Shown here one piece after another: positions 1 through 7,321 of a stretch of DNA of 24,220 bases. The DNA comes from an uncultured Bacilli bacterium (GTDB taxonomy: Bacteria; Bacillota_I; Bacilli_A; RF39; UBA660), in the NCBI GenBank assembly GCA_910586295.1, contig CAJUGE010000054.1:1-24220 (forward strand), in the 5' to 3' direction. The position numbers and the translations under genes were made by a program. Numbering within the stretch: the stretch's first letter is position 1; the number at the start of each line of letters is the position of its first letter. Under the pieces are notes generated by a model. It was not told where the DNA came from. It did no database searches and saw nothing but the letters and a program-made list of their open reading frames with translations.

Positions 1-331
1 CTAATAAGTTATATTTATCACAAACATCATAAAATCTTCCAAAAGCACCTTTACCATTTAAAGCAAGTTGTAGTAGTTCATAAATATGATCACTTTTTAT
101 AGTGTGTGTAAAATTCTTCATCATTCCATATTCATCTATTTCGTATCTAGTTGGTAAGCCTATTGATCTATCAAATAGCTCATCTAATTCTTCTTCAGTT
201 ATTTCTATTATATCGCCTATGTTAGACATGAATGTTTCCTTTTTTAACGGATCATAATAGTATTCAACCATATCATTAGTAAATTCTAGGCTTTCTATTA
301 TTTCGCTTAATTTTATCTTTTTATCTACCAT
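1..331 (-). CDS. UPF0158 family protein, 3' end cut by window edge
   Basis: About 110 codons are visible from the ATG at 329-331 and the frame is still open at position 1, so the C-terminus is missing. The visible part has the layout of UPF0158: a short start (MVDKKIKLSEIIESLEF), an acidic middle with EEELDELFDRSIGLPTR, then ALNGKGAFGRFYDV, which matches the family's conserved GKGAFxRF stretch. The family has no established function. An AAGGAGGTT ribosome site (342-350) lies just in front and directly follows the stop codon of the TOPRIM-like gene, 19 bases away, so it is almost certainly co-transcribed and translated with the ATPase/TOPRIM pair. Family assignment is from remembered motifs, not a search. 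Confidence 0.75.
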   Translation of the reverse strand, partial: MVDKKIKLSEIIESLEFTNDMVEYYYDPLKKETFMSNIGDIIEITEEELDELFDRSIGLPTRYEIDEYGMMKNFTHTIKSDHIYELLQLALNGKGAFGRFYDVCDKYNLL

Positions 332-341
332 TTTGTAATTT

Positions 342-350
342 AACCTCCTT
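342..350 (-). promoter_or_regulatory. Ribosome binding site of the UPF0158 gene
   Basis: AAGGAGGTT reads on the minus strand, with the ATG at 331 ten bases downstream. It abuts the stop codon of the preceding gene (351-353), so the UPF0158 gene has no room for its own promoter and must be read from the upstream operon. Confidence 0.75.
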
Positions 351-965
351 TTACTTCTTTACTTTTACGTCATCAGGCAATATTTCATTTAAAAGTGGCA
401 ATAATTGTTTTTCTATTTTTTCTTCGATTAAATCTATTTTTAATTTCTTTACTAAGCCTTCACAGGAATATCCTTTTTGATATACACGGTTTGCACGTTC
501 AAATAATTTTTTCATTTTTTCTACACCATTTTTTCCTGATACACTTTTTACTTTTTTTATTTTTAAAAATTTACAAATCCCTTCTATGTCATATAGGAAT
601 ACATCTTCTATGCATTTATCTGCTTTTATATGAAATACTTCACTTGCACCCATTTCTTTTAAACTTACTTCAATTTTATTTCTATCAATAGGTGGATTAA
701 CACTATCTACAAACACATCAGTATCATAGCATAAATAAACAATTATTCTATATTCTTTATATTCTGATATTATTTCCTTCTTAAACTTACTTAATAATTT
801 GTTTTCAAACTTACATATACCTTTAATACATTTCTTTGTTATTAAATCCGCATTAAATTTTCTTATCTTATATTTTTCTTTTGTTTTGTCTAAAATTAAA
901 TTATAAAACTCTTCTTCTGTTTCGCCTTCTGTATAAATAACTATGCATTTTTTCTGTTTTTTCAT
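351..965 (-). CDS. TOPRIM-like (RloB/DUF4276/AriB-type) protein paired with an AAA ATPase
   Basis: 204 residues with no signal peptide or membrane segment. The N-terminal strand ends in YTEGETEEEFY (E13, G14), the shape of the first TOPRIM acidic motif. A second hydrophobic strand leads into YDTD (D81, D83), and E120-D121 follow a third strand. This E/DxD pattern is what TOPRIM-type nucleases (RloB, DUF4276, DUF4435/AriB) use to bind metal. The C-terminal third is lysine-rich and helical. It starts 3 bases after the ATPase stop, with GTGGAG overlapping that stop, so the two are translationally coupled. By analogy with OLD/Gabija, PARIS (AriA/AriB) and RloA/RloB it may be a nuclease or toxin effector released or gated by the ATPase. 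The exact family is not certain. Confidence 0.65.
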   Translation of the reverse strand: MKKQKKCIVIYTEGETEEEFYNLILDKTKEKYKIRKFNADLITKKCIKGICKFENKLLSKFKKEIISEYKEYRIIVYLCYDTDVFVDSVNPPIDRNKIEVSLKEMGASEVFHIKADKCIEDVFLYDIEGICKFLKIKKVKSVSGKNGVEKMKKLFERANRVYQKGYSCEGLVKKLKIDLIEEKIEKQLLPLLNEILPDDVKVKK

Positions 966-968
966 AAT

Positions 969-2183
969 TTACTCCACATACTGCGTTAGAGACTCGATAT
1001 CTTCTTTTGTGCCACTCATAAGGTCAAATAAGTAATCCCCAACTTGTAAATCCATATCAGTAGCATCATTTGTCAATTTTTTTATAGAATCATCTTTTAT
1101 CTTAGAGAAAATTGCTAGTCCGTTTTCATTAGTTAATCCTAAGTATATGTTTTTTGGCTCAAAATAATTAATCAAATGTGGAGAATGACTTGTGATAATT
1201 ATTTTGGTTCTTTTTGCAAAACTTCTAAGTGCCATTAAATATCTTTGTAGAATTCTAGGATTTAATGAGTTTTCTGGTTCTTCTATACCAATCAGATTAT
1301 AGTTGTGCATGTCAGCTAGTGCTAAAGTGGTAAATATTAAAAATAATTTTTGTACACCGTCTGACATGTTAAAAAAATCTATCGGACTAGCTAAATTTTT
1401 ATCATATATAGTTAAAAAGTATAATTTATCCATACCATGTAAGAATTTATCCTTTGCTTTTTCTCCATTTGTGTAAATTTCTTTAATTTCTATATCTTGT
1501 ATGAATGGAAAAATATCTTTTATTGTATTTATTATTAATTCATATTTATTAGGTAGGATTGATTTTAACTCACATAGTACTTCTGGTAAATTGATGTAAG
1601 TAACATCTTTTCTAAAATAATCATCTATTGAGTAATCTAATTTATCTACAATCATTCTTATTCCATTAATCTTCTTTAATATTTCTAAATAATATATTCC
1701 ATCGTATGCTAATAGTTTATTAGTTATCAATTCATTATTTTCTATTGATATTGATTTATTGCAAATTGCTGATTTAGTTGGTTTATATAGAGATTCTGTA
1801 TTATTCCTTGATATATATTGTGTGTATTTTTTTGATTCATCATTTTTTACTTTTAAATATTCTGTATTTATTTTACCTTTAGAATTCTCTTTTTTCCAAC
1901 TAAATGAATAACCATAAATTATTTTGTAATTTTCATAAGATAATTCTAATTCAAAAAAGAAATCATTAAGCAGTATTTTTTTATTAAGTGGCATATTAGT
2001 CGTGTTTTCCATCATTTCGGCTTTAGAATGAGAAGAAATAAAGTTTATTCCAAAAAGTATAGCACTTAATGTATTAGATTTTCCATAACTGTTTACAGAT
2101 AATAGACTTGTTATATCAGCAAGCTTTATGGTAAAGTTTTCGATATTTTTGAAACCACCTACAGTAATACTTTCTATTTGCAT
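969..2183 (-). CDS. AAA15/OLD-like ABC-ATPase (RloA/AriA type)
   Basis: 404 residues of SMC/ABC-like ATPase. The start (MQIESITVGGFKNIENFTI) is the usual first strand of AAA_15/AAA_21 proteins. The Walker A is SVNSYGKSN (residues 29-37), where the usual first glycine is serine. An ABC signature-like MSDGVQKL comes about 20 residues before the Walker B, IGIEEPENSLNP (298-309, with E301-E302), and the H-loop is ITSHSP (H333). There is no fused TOPRIM domain; the next gene supplies it, as in PARIS and RloAB systems. An AAAGGAGGA ribosome site lies 7 bases before the ATG at 2183, and a good sigma-A promoter lies 30 bases upstream. Probable role: nucleic-acid or phage-protein sensing ATPase of a defence module. 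The function is inferred from the fold and the pairing. Confidence 0.8.
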   Translation of the reverse strand: MQIESITVGGFKNIENFTIKLADITSLLSVNSYGKSNTLSAILFGINFISSHSKAEMMENTTNMPLNKKILLNDFFFELELSYENYKIIYGYSFSWKKENSKGKINTEYLKVKNDESKKYTQYISRNNTESLYKPTKSAICNKSISIENNELITNKLLAYDGIYYLEILKKINGIRMIVDKLDYSIDDYFRKDVTYINLPEVLCELKSILPNKYELIINTIKDIFPFIQDIEIKEIYTNGEKAKDKFLHGMDKLYFLTIYDKNLASPIDFFNMSDGVQKLFLIFTTLALADMHNYNLIGIEEPENSLNPRILQRYLMALRSFAKRTKIIITSHSPHLINYFEPKNIYLGLTNENGLAIFSKIKDDSIKKLTNDATDMDLQVGDYLFDLMSGTKEDIESLTQYVE

Positions 2184-2212
2184 TTAAAAATCCTCCTTTA
2201 AAATATAATTCG

Positions 2213-2241
2213 ATTATATATTATATCTGATAAATATTCAA
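2213..2241 (-). promoter_or_regulatory. Sigma-A promoter of the ATPase/TOPRIM/UPF0158 operon
   Basis: On the minus strand TTGAAT (2236-2241) is followed after exactly 17 bases by a perfect TATAAT (2213-2218). Transcription would begin near 2205, giving a leader of about 20 bases to the ATG at 2183. A second TATAAT-like string lies inside the spacer. Confidence 0.6.
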
Positions 2242-2330
2242 ATAATTTTTAGTTATTTCCCTAATTTTGTTAATAAAGTTCATAATTTTAGATATTCTAA
2301 ATTTAGTATATTTATTTGACAATATTATGC

Positions 2331-2879
2331 TTACCATCTAGTAAATTCGTTCCCTTTAACTTTAAAACTATTATTTGCTATTTTAGTTAGTGGTGTATCA
2401 CTGTTAGAATCTGAATAGAAGTTTTTGCAGCTTGTTATTCCTAGTTCTTTTAATCTGTTAACTTTTTCTGTGTCATGGCAGTTTTTACTTTCTAATAATC
2501 CTGTATGCTTGTTTACTTTTGTGCCTATTAGTTTGAAGTTTAATTCTTGACTCATTTTTTCTATTAGAAATTCTGGTCCTGCAGTTATTATTATGTCTGT
2601 AGGTTCTTTTTGAGATTTATAAAATTCTTTTATTTTAGATTTGTTTATTTTCCAAAAGTCGTCTATAATTTCATCAATATTATTAAAGTATTTTAAGAAA
2701 CTGTAAAAGCATGATTTTAAGTATTCTTTGTCTTTTATTTTTATTATGTATAAAAGTATACTTAGTAAAAACTTGGGTAAAATTAGAAGACATTTTTTGT
2801 TTTTGTGAATGCAGTATTTAAAGAAGTCTATGCTTGAGTCTCCATCATATATTGTTCCATCAAAATCATATATATTCAT
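2331..2879 (-). CDS. HAD-family phosphatase (SerB-like), partner of UbiA protein
   Basis: 182 residues from the ATG at 2879. A longer reading from 2927 exists, but it would put 16 extra residues before the catalytic motif and overlap the upstream gene. All four HAD motifs are visible: DFDGT (D5, D7) near the N-terminus, ITAGPEF with the motif II Thr, a lysine in HDTEKVNRL, and SDSNSDTP as motif IV. A helical cap lies between motifs I and II. This is HAD subfamily IB, like SerB. Its start overlaps the UbiA stop as TAATG, so the two are translated together. UbiA plus HAD pairs, and fusions, fit removal of the 5-phosphate from a polyprenyl-phosphoryl phosphoribose. In mycobacteria this step is assigned to a PAP2-type enzyme. 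The exact substrate is inferred. Confidence 0.8.
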   Translation of the reverse strand: MNIYDFDGTIYDGDSSIDFFKYCIHKNKKCLLILPKFLLSILLYIIKIKDKEYLKSCFYSFLKYFNNIDEIIDDFWKINKSKIKEFYKSQKEPTDIIITAGPEFLIEKMSQELNFKLIGTKVNKHTGLLESKNCHDTEKVNRLKELGITSCKNFYSDSNSDTPLTKIANNSFKVKGNEFTRW

Positions 2880-3721
2880 TAGAACACCATCCAAAATAGA
2901 ATCATTGATATTCCATATATCATGCAAAGAAGTATTAAGATTTTATCTTCAAATAATACTGTGATTGGATCTCCTTCATCATTTTTTTCTATGAATAAAC
3001 AGTATTTCATGAATATTATCATTAGAAGTGGTATTGTGAAATAAAGGTATTTTATATTTTGTTCTATAGTCCATAATGAATAAAATACTATAGTTAATGT
3101 AAGAGTAAGATATTGGAATTTTTCTAAGAATGACTCATTATAGTCTTTTAATACTATACGAGATTCTTTTGTATTCATTAATTCTTTTCTGCGTTTACCT
3201 AAGCCAAGAAATAGTGAAGCATTTAATATAGTTAAAAATAACCAGCTAGATACTTCTATATCGAATAAAGAGGCCCCATAGTAAACTCTTAATATAAATC
3301 CAGAGGAAAGTAATACTATATCTATTATTGCTATATTTTTTAAGCCTAGACTATAAGCAATGTTTATTATCATGTAAGATAGCAATAAATATAATGATAA
3401 GTTAGTAATACTTTTGTTAATTATTATAGTAATGCTTAGAGATAAGATAAGCATTACTACAGCAATAAGTATTGCTGTTTGTTTTTTGACAGCACCACTT
3501 GCAAGTGGTCTATTCTTTTTTCTTGGATGGTTTTTGTCTTTTTCAATGTCTTTTATGTCATTTATTATATATATGAATGATGATATTAAAGAGAATGATA
3601 AAAAGCCTAGTATAGTTTTTACAATACTATCACTATTTAGCATTCTTGCACATATAATTGGTAAGAATATTAATATATTTTTTATCCAATGTTTTACTCT
3701 AATTAGTTTTAAATACTTCAT
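2879..3721 (-). CDS. UbiA-family transferase, decaprenyl-phosphate phosphoribosyltransferase-like
   Basis: 280 residues of polytopic membrane protein with about eight or nine segments. The N-terminus (LKLIRVKHWIKNILIFLP) and the sequence after segment two are typical of the DPPR-synthase branch of UbiA. NDxxDxxxD is present as N54-D55, D58 and D62, followed by HPRKKNRPLASG. Members of this branch move phosphoribose from PRPP to a polyprenyl phosphate (Rv3806c in Mycobacterium tuberculosis) rather than prenylating quinones. The start is the ATG at 3721, because GAGAGGA lies 9 bases before it. The upstream in-frame ATG at 3739 has no ribosome site. The stop overlaps the HAD start (TAATG). Subfamily is fairly sure; substrate is inferred. 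Confidence 0.8.
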   Translation of the reverse strand: MKYLKLIRVKHWIKNILIFLPIICARMLNSDSIVKTILGFLSFSLISSFIYIINDIKDIEKDKNHPRKKNRPLASGAVKKQTAILIAVVMLILSLSITIIINKSITNLSLYLLLSYMIINIAYSLGLKNIAIIDIVLLSSGFILRVYYGASLFDIEVSSWLFLTILNASLFLGLGKRRKELMNTKESRIVLKDYNESFLEKFQYLTLTLTIVFYSLWTIEQNIKYLYFTIPLLMIIFMKYCLFIEKNDEGDPITVLFEDKILILLCMIYGISMILFWMVF

Positions 3722-3730
3722 TTTTCTTCT

Positions 3731-3737
3731 TCCTCTC
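3731..3737 (-). promoter_or_regulatory. Ribosome binding site that sets the UbiA start
   Basis: GAGAGGA reads on the minus strand between two in-frame ATGs (3739 and 3721). It can serve only the downstream one, which shortens the protein by six residues. Confidence 0.55.
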
Positions 3738-3808
3738 ATTTCTTTTATTACTTGTCACAATAATTTTTTTGGTCTTACAGTTTAGTCATAAATTTTATGT
3801 TAGTTTCT

Positions 3809-5143
3809 TTATTTTTCTTTTAAATATTTCTTCAATAGAAAAGTTAGAAAGTAAGGAAAAGTATAGAACTTACCATTGAAACCTATATTTTTATTGCATA
3901 ATTTAATTCCATATTTTATGTTTTTGTAGGAATTATTATTTATCAACTTATTTAGTGAAATGGTGTTGCCATCACTAGCTTTTACTTCTACAGGAATTAG
4001 GCTGTCTAAATCTCTTAAGAAGAAATCCATTTCTAATTTTTTGCTTTCATCTTTATAAAAATAGAGTTCATATCCTCCTTTAACTAACATATCACTTACT
4101 ATGTTTTCATATATTGCTCCTTTGTAAGTGTTAAAATTCCTATTATTTCTGAGGTCTTGTTGACATTCTTCGTCTAAAGAACCAATTAAAAGTCCAGTAT
4201 CACCAAAATATAATCTATAATTATCATAAATACAATTTCCTTTTAATGGTAATTCTAAATCATTTAATGCATAACTTATATTTACAATACCCGCATTTTT
4301 TAACCACTCAACTACTCCAACATATTCTCTGTTTCTAGCATTCTTAGTAATCTTTGAGATTTGGAATTTCTTGTTATCTTTACCCAAAAAAACTGGAATG
4401 CTTCTATAAACATTTAATACTTTTGCTTGATCTAGACCATCTGTATATTTGGTTATGTCTTCTTCATAATCTAATAAAATTTGCTTTTGCATGTCTAAGA
4501 TTCCACTATAGTTCTTATTTTCTATAAAAGTTTTAACTATAGCAGGCATTCCACCAATTACCATGTATTCTTTAAAATTTTCATTCATCGCATTCATTTG
4601 TGATTCAGTAAGTGGCGTTAAATTTTTCATACATGTGTATAAATCTGTTATTTGGCTTTCTTTATATCCTTTTGCCCATAGAAATTCTTCAAAGTCGATA
4701 GAATGCATAATATAATCAATTTTATTACCAACACTGTTAGATTCTATTTTTTTATAATTTATCCCCATTAATGAGCCTGAGCATATTACATCGAATCTGC
4801 CGTCCTCTTTAAAAGATTTTAATGAAGTAGCACAACTAGGATAGTCTTGCATTTCATCAAAGAATATTAGTGTCTCGTGAGGAATAAAATTTAAACTTCC
4901 ATTTTTAAAAGTAATATTTTTTATAATTGTATCTACGTTAAATCCATTTTCAAAAATATCTTTATATTCTTCATTTAACACAAAATTTATTTCAATGAAA
5001 TTTTTATAGTTATTTATTCCGAAGTTGCGTATTGCATCTGTCTTTCCAATTTGTCTTGCCCCTTTTACAATAAGTGGCATATGGTCTTTGGTGTTTTTCC
5101 ACTCTACTAAAAACTTGTCTACTTTTCTTTTTAGTCTCAACAT
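3809..5143 (-). CDS. AAA ATPase with DUF4143 domain
   Basis: 444 residues, the usual length for the family. The Walker A is GARQIGKT (residues 28-35) and the Walker B TLIFFDEMQD (91-100). The middle contains FEEFLWAKGY and GGMPAIV, and the C-terminal half is the nuclease-like DUF4143 part ending in the PD-(D/E)xK-style string ELYFYKDESKKLEMDFFL, then LIPVEVKAS. These proteins are widespread in gut bacteria, often in many copies, and their role is unknown. The start is the ATG at 5143. An in-frame GTG at 5149 is itself part of the AAGGTG ribosome site and is not a start. The gene stands alone between the GT2 gene (103 bases away) and the UbiA operon (87 bases). Upstream are three evenly spaced repeats and an extended -10 promoter. 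Confidence 0.88.
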   Translation of the reverse strand: MLRLKRKVDKFLVEWKNTKDHMPLIVKGARQIGKTDAIRNFGINNYKNFIEINFVLNEEYKDIFENGFNVDTIIKNITFKNGSLNFIPHETLIFFDEMQDYPSCATSLKSFKEDGRFDVICSGSLMGINYKKIESNSVGNKIDYIMHSIDFEEFLWAKGYKESQITDLYTCMKNLTPLTESQMNAMNENFKEYMVIGGMPAIVKTFIENKNYSGILDMQKQILLDYEEDITKYTDGLDQAKVLNVYRSIPVFLGKDNKKFQISKITKNARNREYVGVVEWLKNAGIVNISYALNDLELPLKGNCIYDNYRLYFGDTGLLIGSLDEECQQDLRNNRNFNTYKGAIYENIVSDMLVKGGYELYFYKDESKKLEMDFFLRDLDSLIPVEVKASDGNTISLNKLINNNSYKNIKYGIKLCNKNIGFNGKFYTFPYFLTFLLKKYLKEK

Positions 5144-5146
5144 TAT

Positions 5147-5152
5147 CACCTT
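5147..5152 (-). promoter_or_regulatory. Ribosome binding site that sets the DUF4143 start
   Basis: AAGGTG (continuing into AT, as in AAGGAGGTGAT) lies 3 bases before the ATG at 5143. The GTG at 5147-5149 that would give a longer protein is inside this site. Confidence 0.6.
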
Positions 5153-5160
5153 CTAAAGTT

Positions 5161-5169
5161 ATTTTATCA
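5161..5169 (-). promoter_or_regulatory. Extended -10 promoter of the DUF4143 gene
   Basis: The minus strand reads TGATAAAAT (TAAAAT at 5161-5166, TG at 5168-5169). No convincing -35 lies 16-18 bases upstream. Transcription would begin close to the ribosome site, leaving a very short leader. The element overlaps the first of three TTTATCACA repeats. Confidence 0.45.
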
Positions 5170-5235
5170 CAAAATCCGAAAGAAATACACTCGTTTTTTC
5201 ACAAAAAATTACATTTTTTTTGATACTTTATCACA
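5163..5235. repeat. Three 9-bp direct repeats at 32-bp spacing upstream of the DUF4143 gene
   Basis: TTTATCACA occurs at 5163-5171 and 5227-5235, and the one-mismatch copy TTTTTCACA at 5195-5203. The steps are exactly 32 and 32 bases, about three helical turns, so all copies face the same side of the DNA. The first copy covers the -10 region. This layout suggests an operator for a multimeric DNA-binding protein, possibly the ATPase itself. The surrounding sequence is AT-rich, so some similarity could be chance. Confidence 0.45.
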
Positions 5236-5252
5236 TTTTTTGACAATTATCA

Positions 5253-6149
5253 TTATCTTATTATTAATAATTTAAGCTTTACTTCTATTTTTTTTATTTT
5301 TCTTATTAAAGTATTGGTTAAAATATAGTTATAAACCTTTTCTTTTTTTATTTCTCTTAAATATTTTTTCTTGTATTCTCCATTTAAATAGTTAAGCTTT
5401 AAAATTACTGCATTGCTATAGAAACTTAAAAGATATTTATCGCTTTCTGTCTGCTTTACTTTTTTAAAGAAATATAATACATCTAATGCTTTTTTATATT
5501 CTTTCTTATCATCTGTATATGATGTTATACTTGTTTCGTTCTCCCTATTATATATATAGCCACAGTAATTTATTGAACTTACTTTCTTAGCATAATTTAT
5601 CATAATAGGAATCAGTCCAAAGTCTTCATGATATTTGCCTTCTTCAAATGAATATTTTTTCATGTATAATGTTTTATAAGCATATATGCATGACATTTCA
5701 AACATTGTTTTAGATTCTACTAAAGTTTTAAAGGCAAGTTTTCCATTTAACTCTCTAAACTCTATTGATTCTATTTTTGTTTTATTATTATCTTTAAAAT
5801 CACTGTAAGAGAATTTAAACATATCTTCATCATTAATATTTTCATTTAATATTTTTAGTAAATCTGATTCAATGAAGTCATCACTATCTAAAAATATTAT
5901 ATAATCACCTTTTGATTTTTTAATGCCAACGTTTCTTGAGTAGCTAAGACCATGGTTTGTTTGTTTAATAATTTTGATTTTGGGATTGTTTTTATAATTC
6001 TTAAGTATCTCTTCACTATTGTCAGGTGATCCATCATTAATGATTATTATTTCATAGTTTTGATAATCTTGATTAATAATACTATCTATACATCTTTTTA
6101 AATATTTTTTTGTATTATATACAGGTATTATTATACTATATTTCATCAT
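5253..6149 (-). CDS. GT2 family glycosyltransferase
   Basis: 298 residues. The GT-A fold starts with YSIIIPVYNTKKYLKRCIDSI, followed by NDGSPDNS, the acceptor-side SRNVGI, FLDSDDF (metal-binding DxD) and the catalytic-base region YHEDFG. The C-terminal 90 residues are lysine-rich and may dock to the membrane, but there is no transmembrane segment. It probably adds one sugar to the lipid-linked polymer at the cytoplasmic face. The start at 6149 lies inside the last codons of the upstream GT4 gene (14-base overlap), with AAAGGAA 8 bases before it; a second ATG follows at once. The sugar cannot be read from sequence. Confidence 0.88.
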   Translation of the reverse strand: MMKYSIIIPVYNTKKYLKRCIDSIINQDYQNYEIIIINDGSPDNSEEILKNYKNNPKIKIIKQTNHGLSYSRNVGIKKSKGDYIIFLDSDDFIESDLLKILNENINDEDMFKFSYSDFKDNNKTKIESIEFRELNGKLAFKTLVESKTMFEMSCIYAYKTLYMKKYSFEEGKYHEDFGLIPIMINYAKKVSSINYCGYIYNRENETSITSYTDDKKEYKKALDVLYFFKKVKQTESDKYLLSFYSNAVILKLNYLNGEYKKKYLREIKKEKVYNYILTNTLIRKIKKIEVKLKLLIIR

Positions 6150-7221
6150 CTATTAATTCCTTTACTTTTTTTATTCTATCTTTATTTAACTTTGAGAAGT
6201 TTATCTTTTTAGTTATTGGCTTTCTCTTAATCTCTTTTTCTATTAATGAAGTCATTTTTTGAATGTCTGTAGGAATTATTTGCCCATATCCATCTTCAAT
6301 TTTATAAAAGTCATCTGTAACTTTTATTGTTGTGAATATATATTTACCTAAAATATTAGCTTCGTTATATACTACAGGAAATCCTTCATAATCCGATGTA
6401 ATAATTAAATAGTTAGACTGATTTAAGTATTTATAGGGATTTGTTTGTGGTCCAAGTAATAATATATTATCATGTAATTTATTTTCTTCTATAACCTTTT
6501 TAGTATTATCTTTTTCTTCACCATCACCAATTATCCAAAGCTTTATGTTTTCATTGTTTTTAATAAGTATTTTAAAGCAAGATAACAATCTAGAGATTCT
6601 TTTTTGATGTTCTTCTAATCTTCCAACATAGGCAAATATAATATCTTCTTTATTTCTTTCTATATCAATATTTTCTTTACTCTTCATAACTATTTCTTCT
6701 ACATTAACTAAGTTATTTATGACTTTTGTCTTATTTTTTAAACTTGGATACTTTTCTATAAAATGTTCTTTGCTTTCATTTGAAACAAATACTATTTTTT
6801 TAAATTCTTCTATTTTTCTTGAGTTAAAGAATTCTAAAAATTCTTGTTCTTGATAAACAAATGTATAATCTGCATGTATGAAAATTGCATTATTCTTACT
6901 ACATGTCTTAGATAACTTTATTGCTGAATATAAGTATGGAGTGTAGGCACAGGAAAAGTCATATTTATTTTTATGCTTTACTTTGAATATTAAACGCTTA
7001 GTAAAATTATAACATTTTCTTAATATTGATATTTTAAATGTTGAGACATGATGTTCTATAATATTCACTTTTTTTGATAAGTCTTGTTTATATATTCCTT
7101 GATTTTTTTCTAATACTAATGTTATGTCGTAAAAATCAACTAGATTGTTTAACAAGTTTACTAAAGACTTTTCTATTCCTCCTAAGTTTAAATCATAAGC
7201 AAAAAATATTATTTTTTTCAT
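6136..7221 (-). CDS. GT4 family glycosyltransferase
   Basis: 361 residues from the ATG at 7221. The N-terminal Rossmann half starts with KKIIFFAYDLNLGGIEKSL, the Gly-rich nucleotide-sugar glycosyltransferase start. The C-terminal half has FAYVGRLEEHQKR, LWIIGDGEEK, and DYEGFPVVYNEANILG, the retaining EX7E motif. It is a soluble or peripheral enzyme that adds one residue to the polymer. A GTG at 7227 gives a longer frame, but it lies in the AGAGGTG ribosome site. It is first in a two-gene operon with the overlapping GT2 gene, read from an extended -10 promoter at 7241-7249. Donor and acceptor are unknown. Confidence 0.9.
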   Translation of the reverse strand: MKKIIFFAYDLNLGGIEKSLVNLLNNLVDFYDITLVLEKNQGIYKQDLSKKVNIIEHHVSTFKISILRKCYNFTKRLIFKVKHKNKYDFSCAYTPYLYSAIKLSKTCSKNNAIFIHADYTFVYQEQEFLEFFNSRKIEEFKKIVFVSNESKEHFIEKYPSLKNKTKVINNLVNVEEIVMKSKENIDIERNKEDIIFAYVGRLEEHQKRISRLLSCFKILIKNNENIKLWIIGDGEEKDNTKKVIEENKLHDNILLLGPQTNPYKYLNQSNYLIITSDYEGFPVVYNEANILGKYIFTTIKVTDDFYKIEDGYGQIIPTDIQKMTSLIEKEIKRKPITKKINFSKLNKDRIKKVKELIDDEI

Positions 7222-7224
7222 AAG

Positions 7225-7231
7225 CACCTCT
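7225..7231 (-). promoter_or_regulatory. Ribosome binding site that sets the GT4 start
   Basis: AGAGGTG reads on the minus strand, 3 bases before the ATG at 7221. Its GTG is the apparent upstream start and should not be used. Confidence 0.55.
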
Positions 7232-7240
7232 ATATAAATA

Positions 7241-7249
7241 ATTATAGCA
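7241..7249 (-). promoter_or_regulatory. Extended -10 promoter of the GT4-GT2 operon
   Basis: The minus strand reads TGCTATAAT (TATAAT 7241-7246, TG 7248-7249). The -35 region (CGCTTT) is poor. The ATG lies 20 bases downstream, so the leader is very short. The same nine bases occur at 14700-14708 before another glycosyltransferase gene. Confidence 0.6.
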
Positions 7250-7300
7250 TTTTAATAGTTTAAAAGCGAGATTATTTTTGTTTTTTTTGATATGGAAAAA

Positions 7301-7320
7301 CATATATTTAAAAATATATG
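7301..7320 (-). terminator. Weak hairpin after the 844-residue GT-C gene
   Basis: A 9-base perfect inverted repeat of only A/T plus its end pairs (CATATATTT/AAATATATG) lies directly after the stop at 7322-7324 and is followed on the minus strand by a short T run. The stem has almost no G-C pairs, so it may not terminate well. Confidence 0.3.
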
Positions 7321-7321
7321 C

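Noticed and set aside
2282..2312. Imperfect AT-only hairpin (TTTAGA/TCTAAA) after the HAD gene as a terminator
   Set aside because: No G-C clamp and no T run follow it on the minus strand, so I could not support termination there.
2880..2927. Longer start for the HAD gene at 2927
   Set aside because: The DFDGT motif should be within a few residues of the N-terminus, and TAATG coupling at 2877-2881 gives a natural start.
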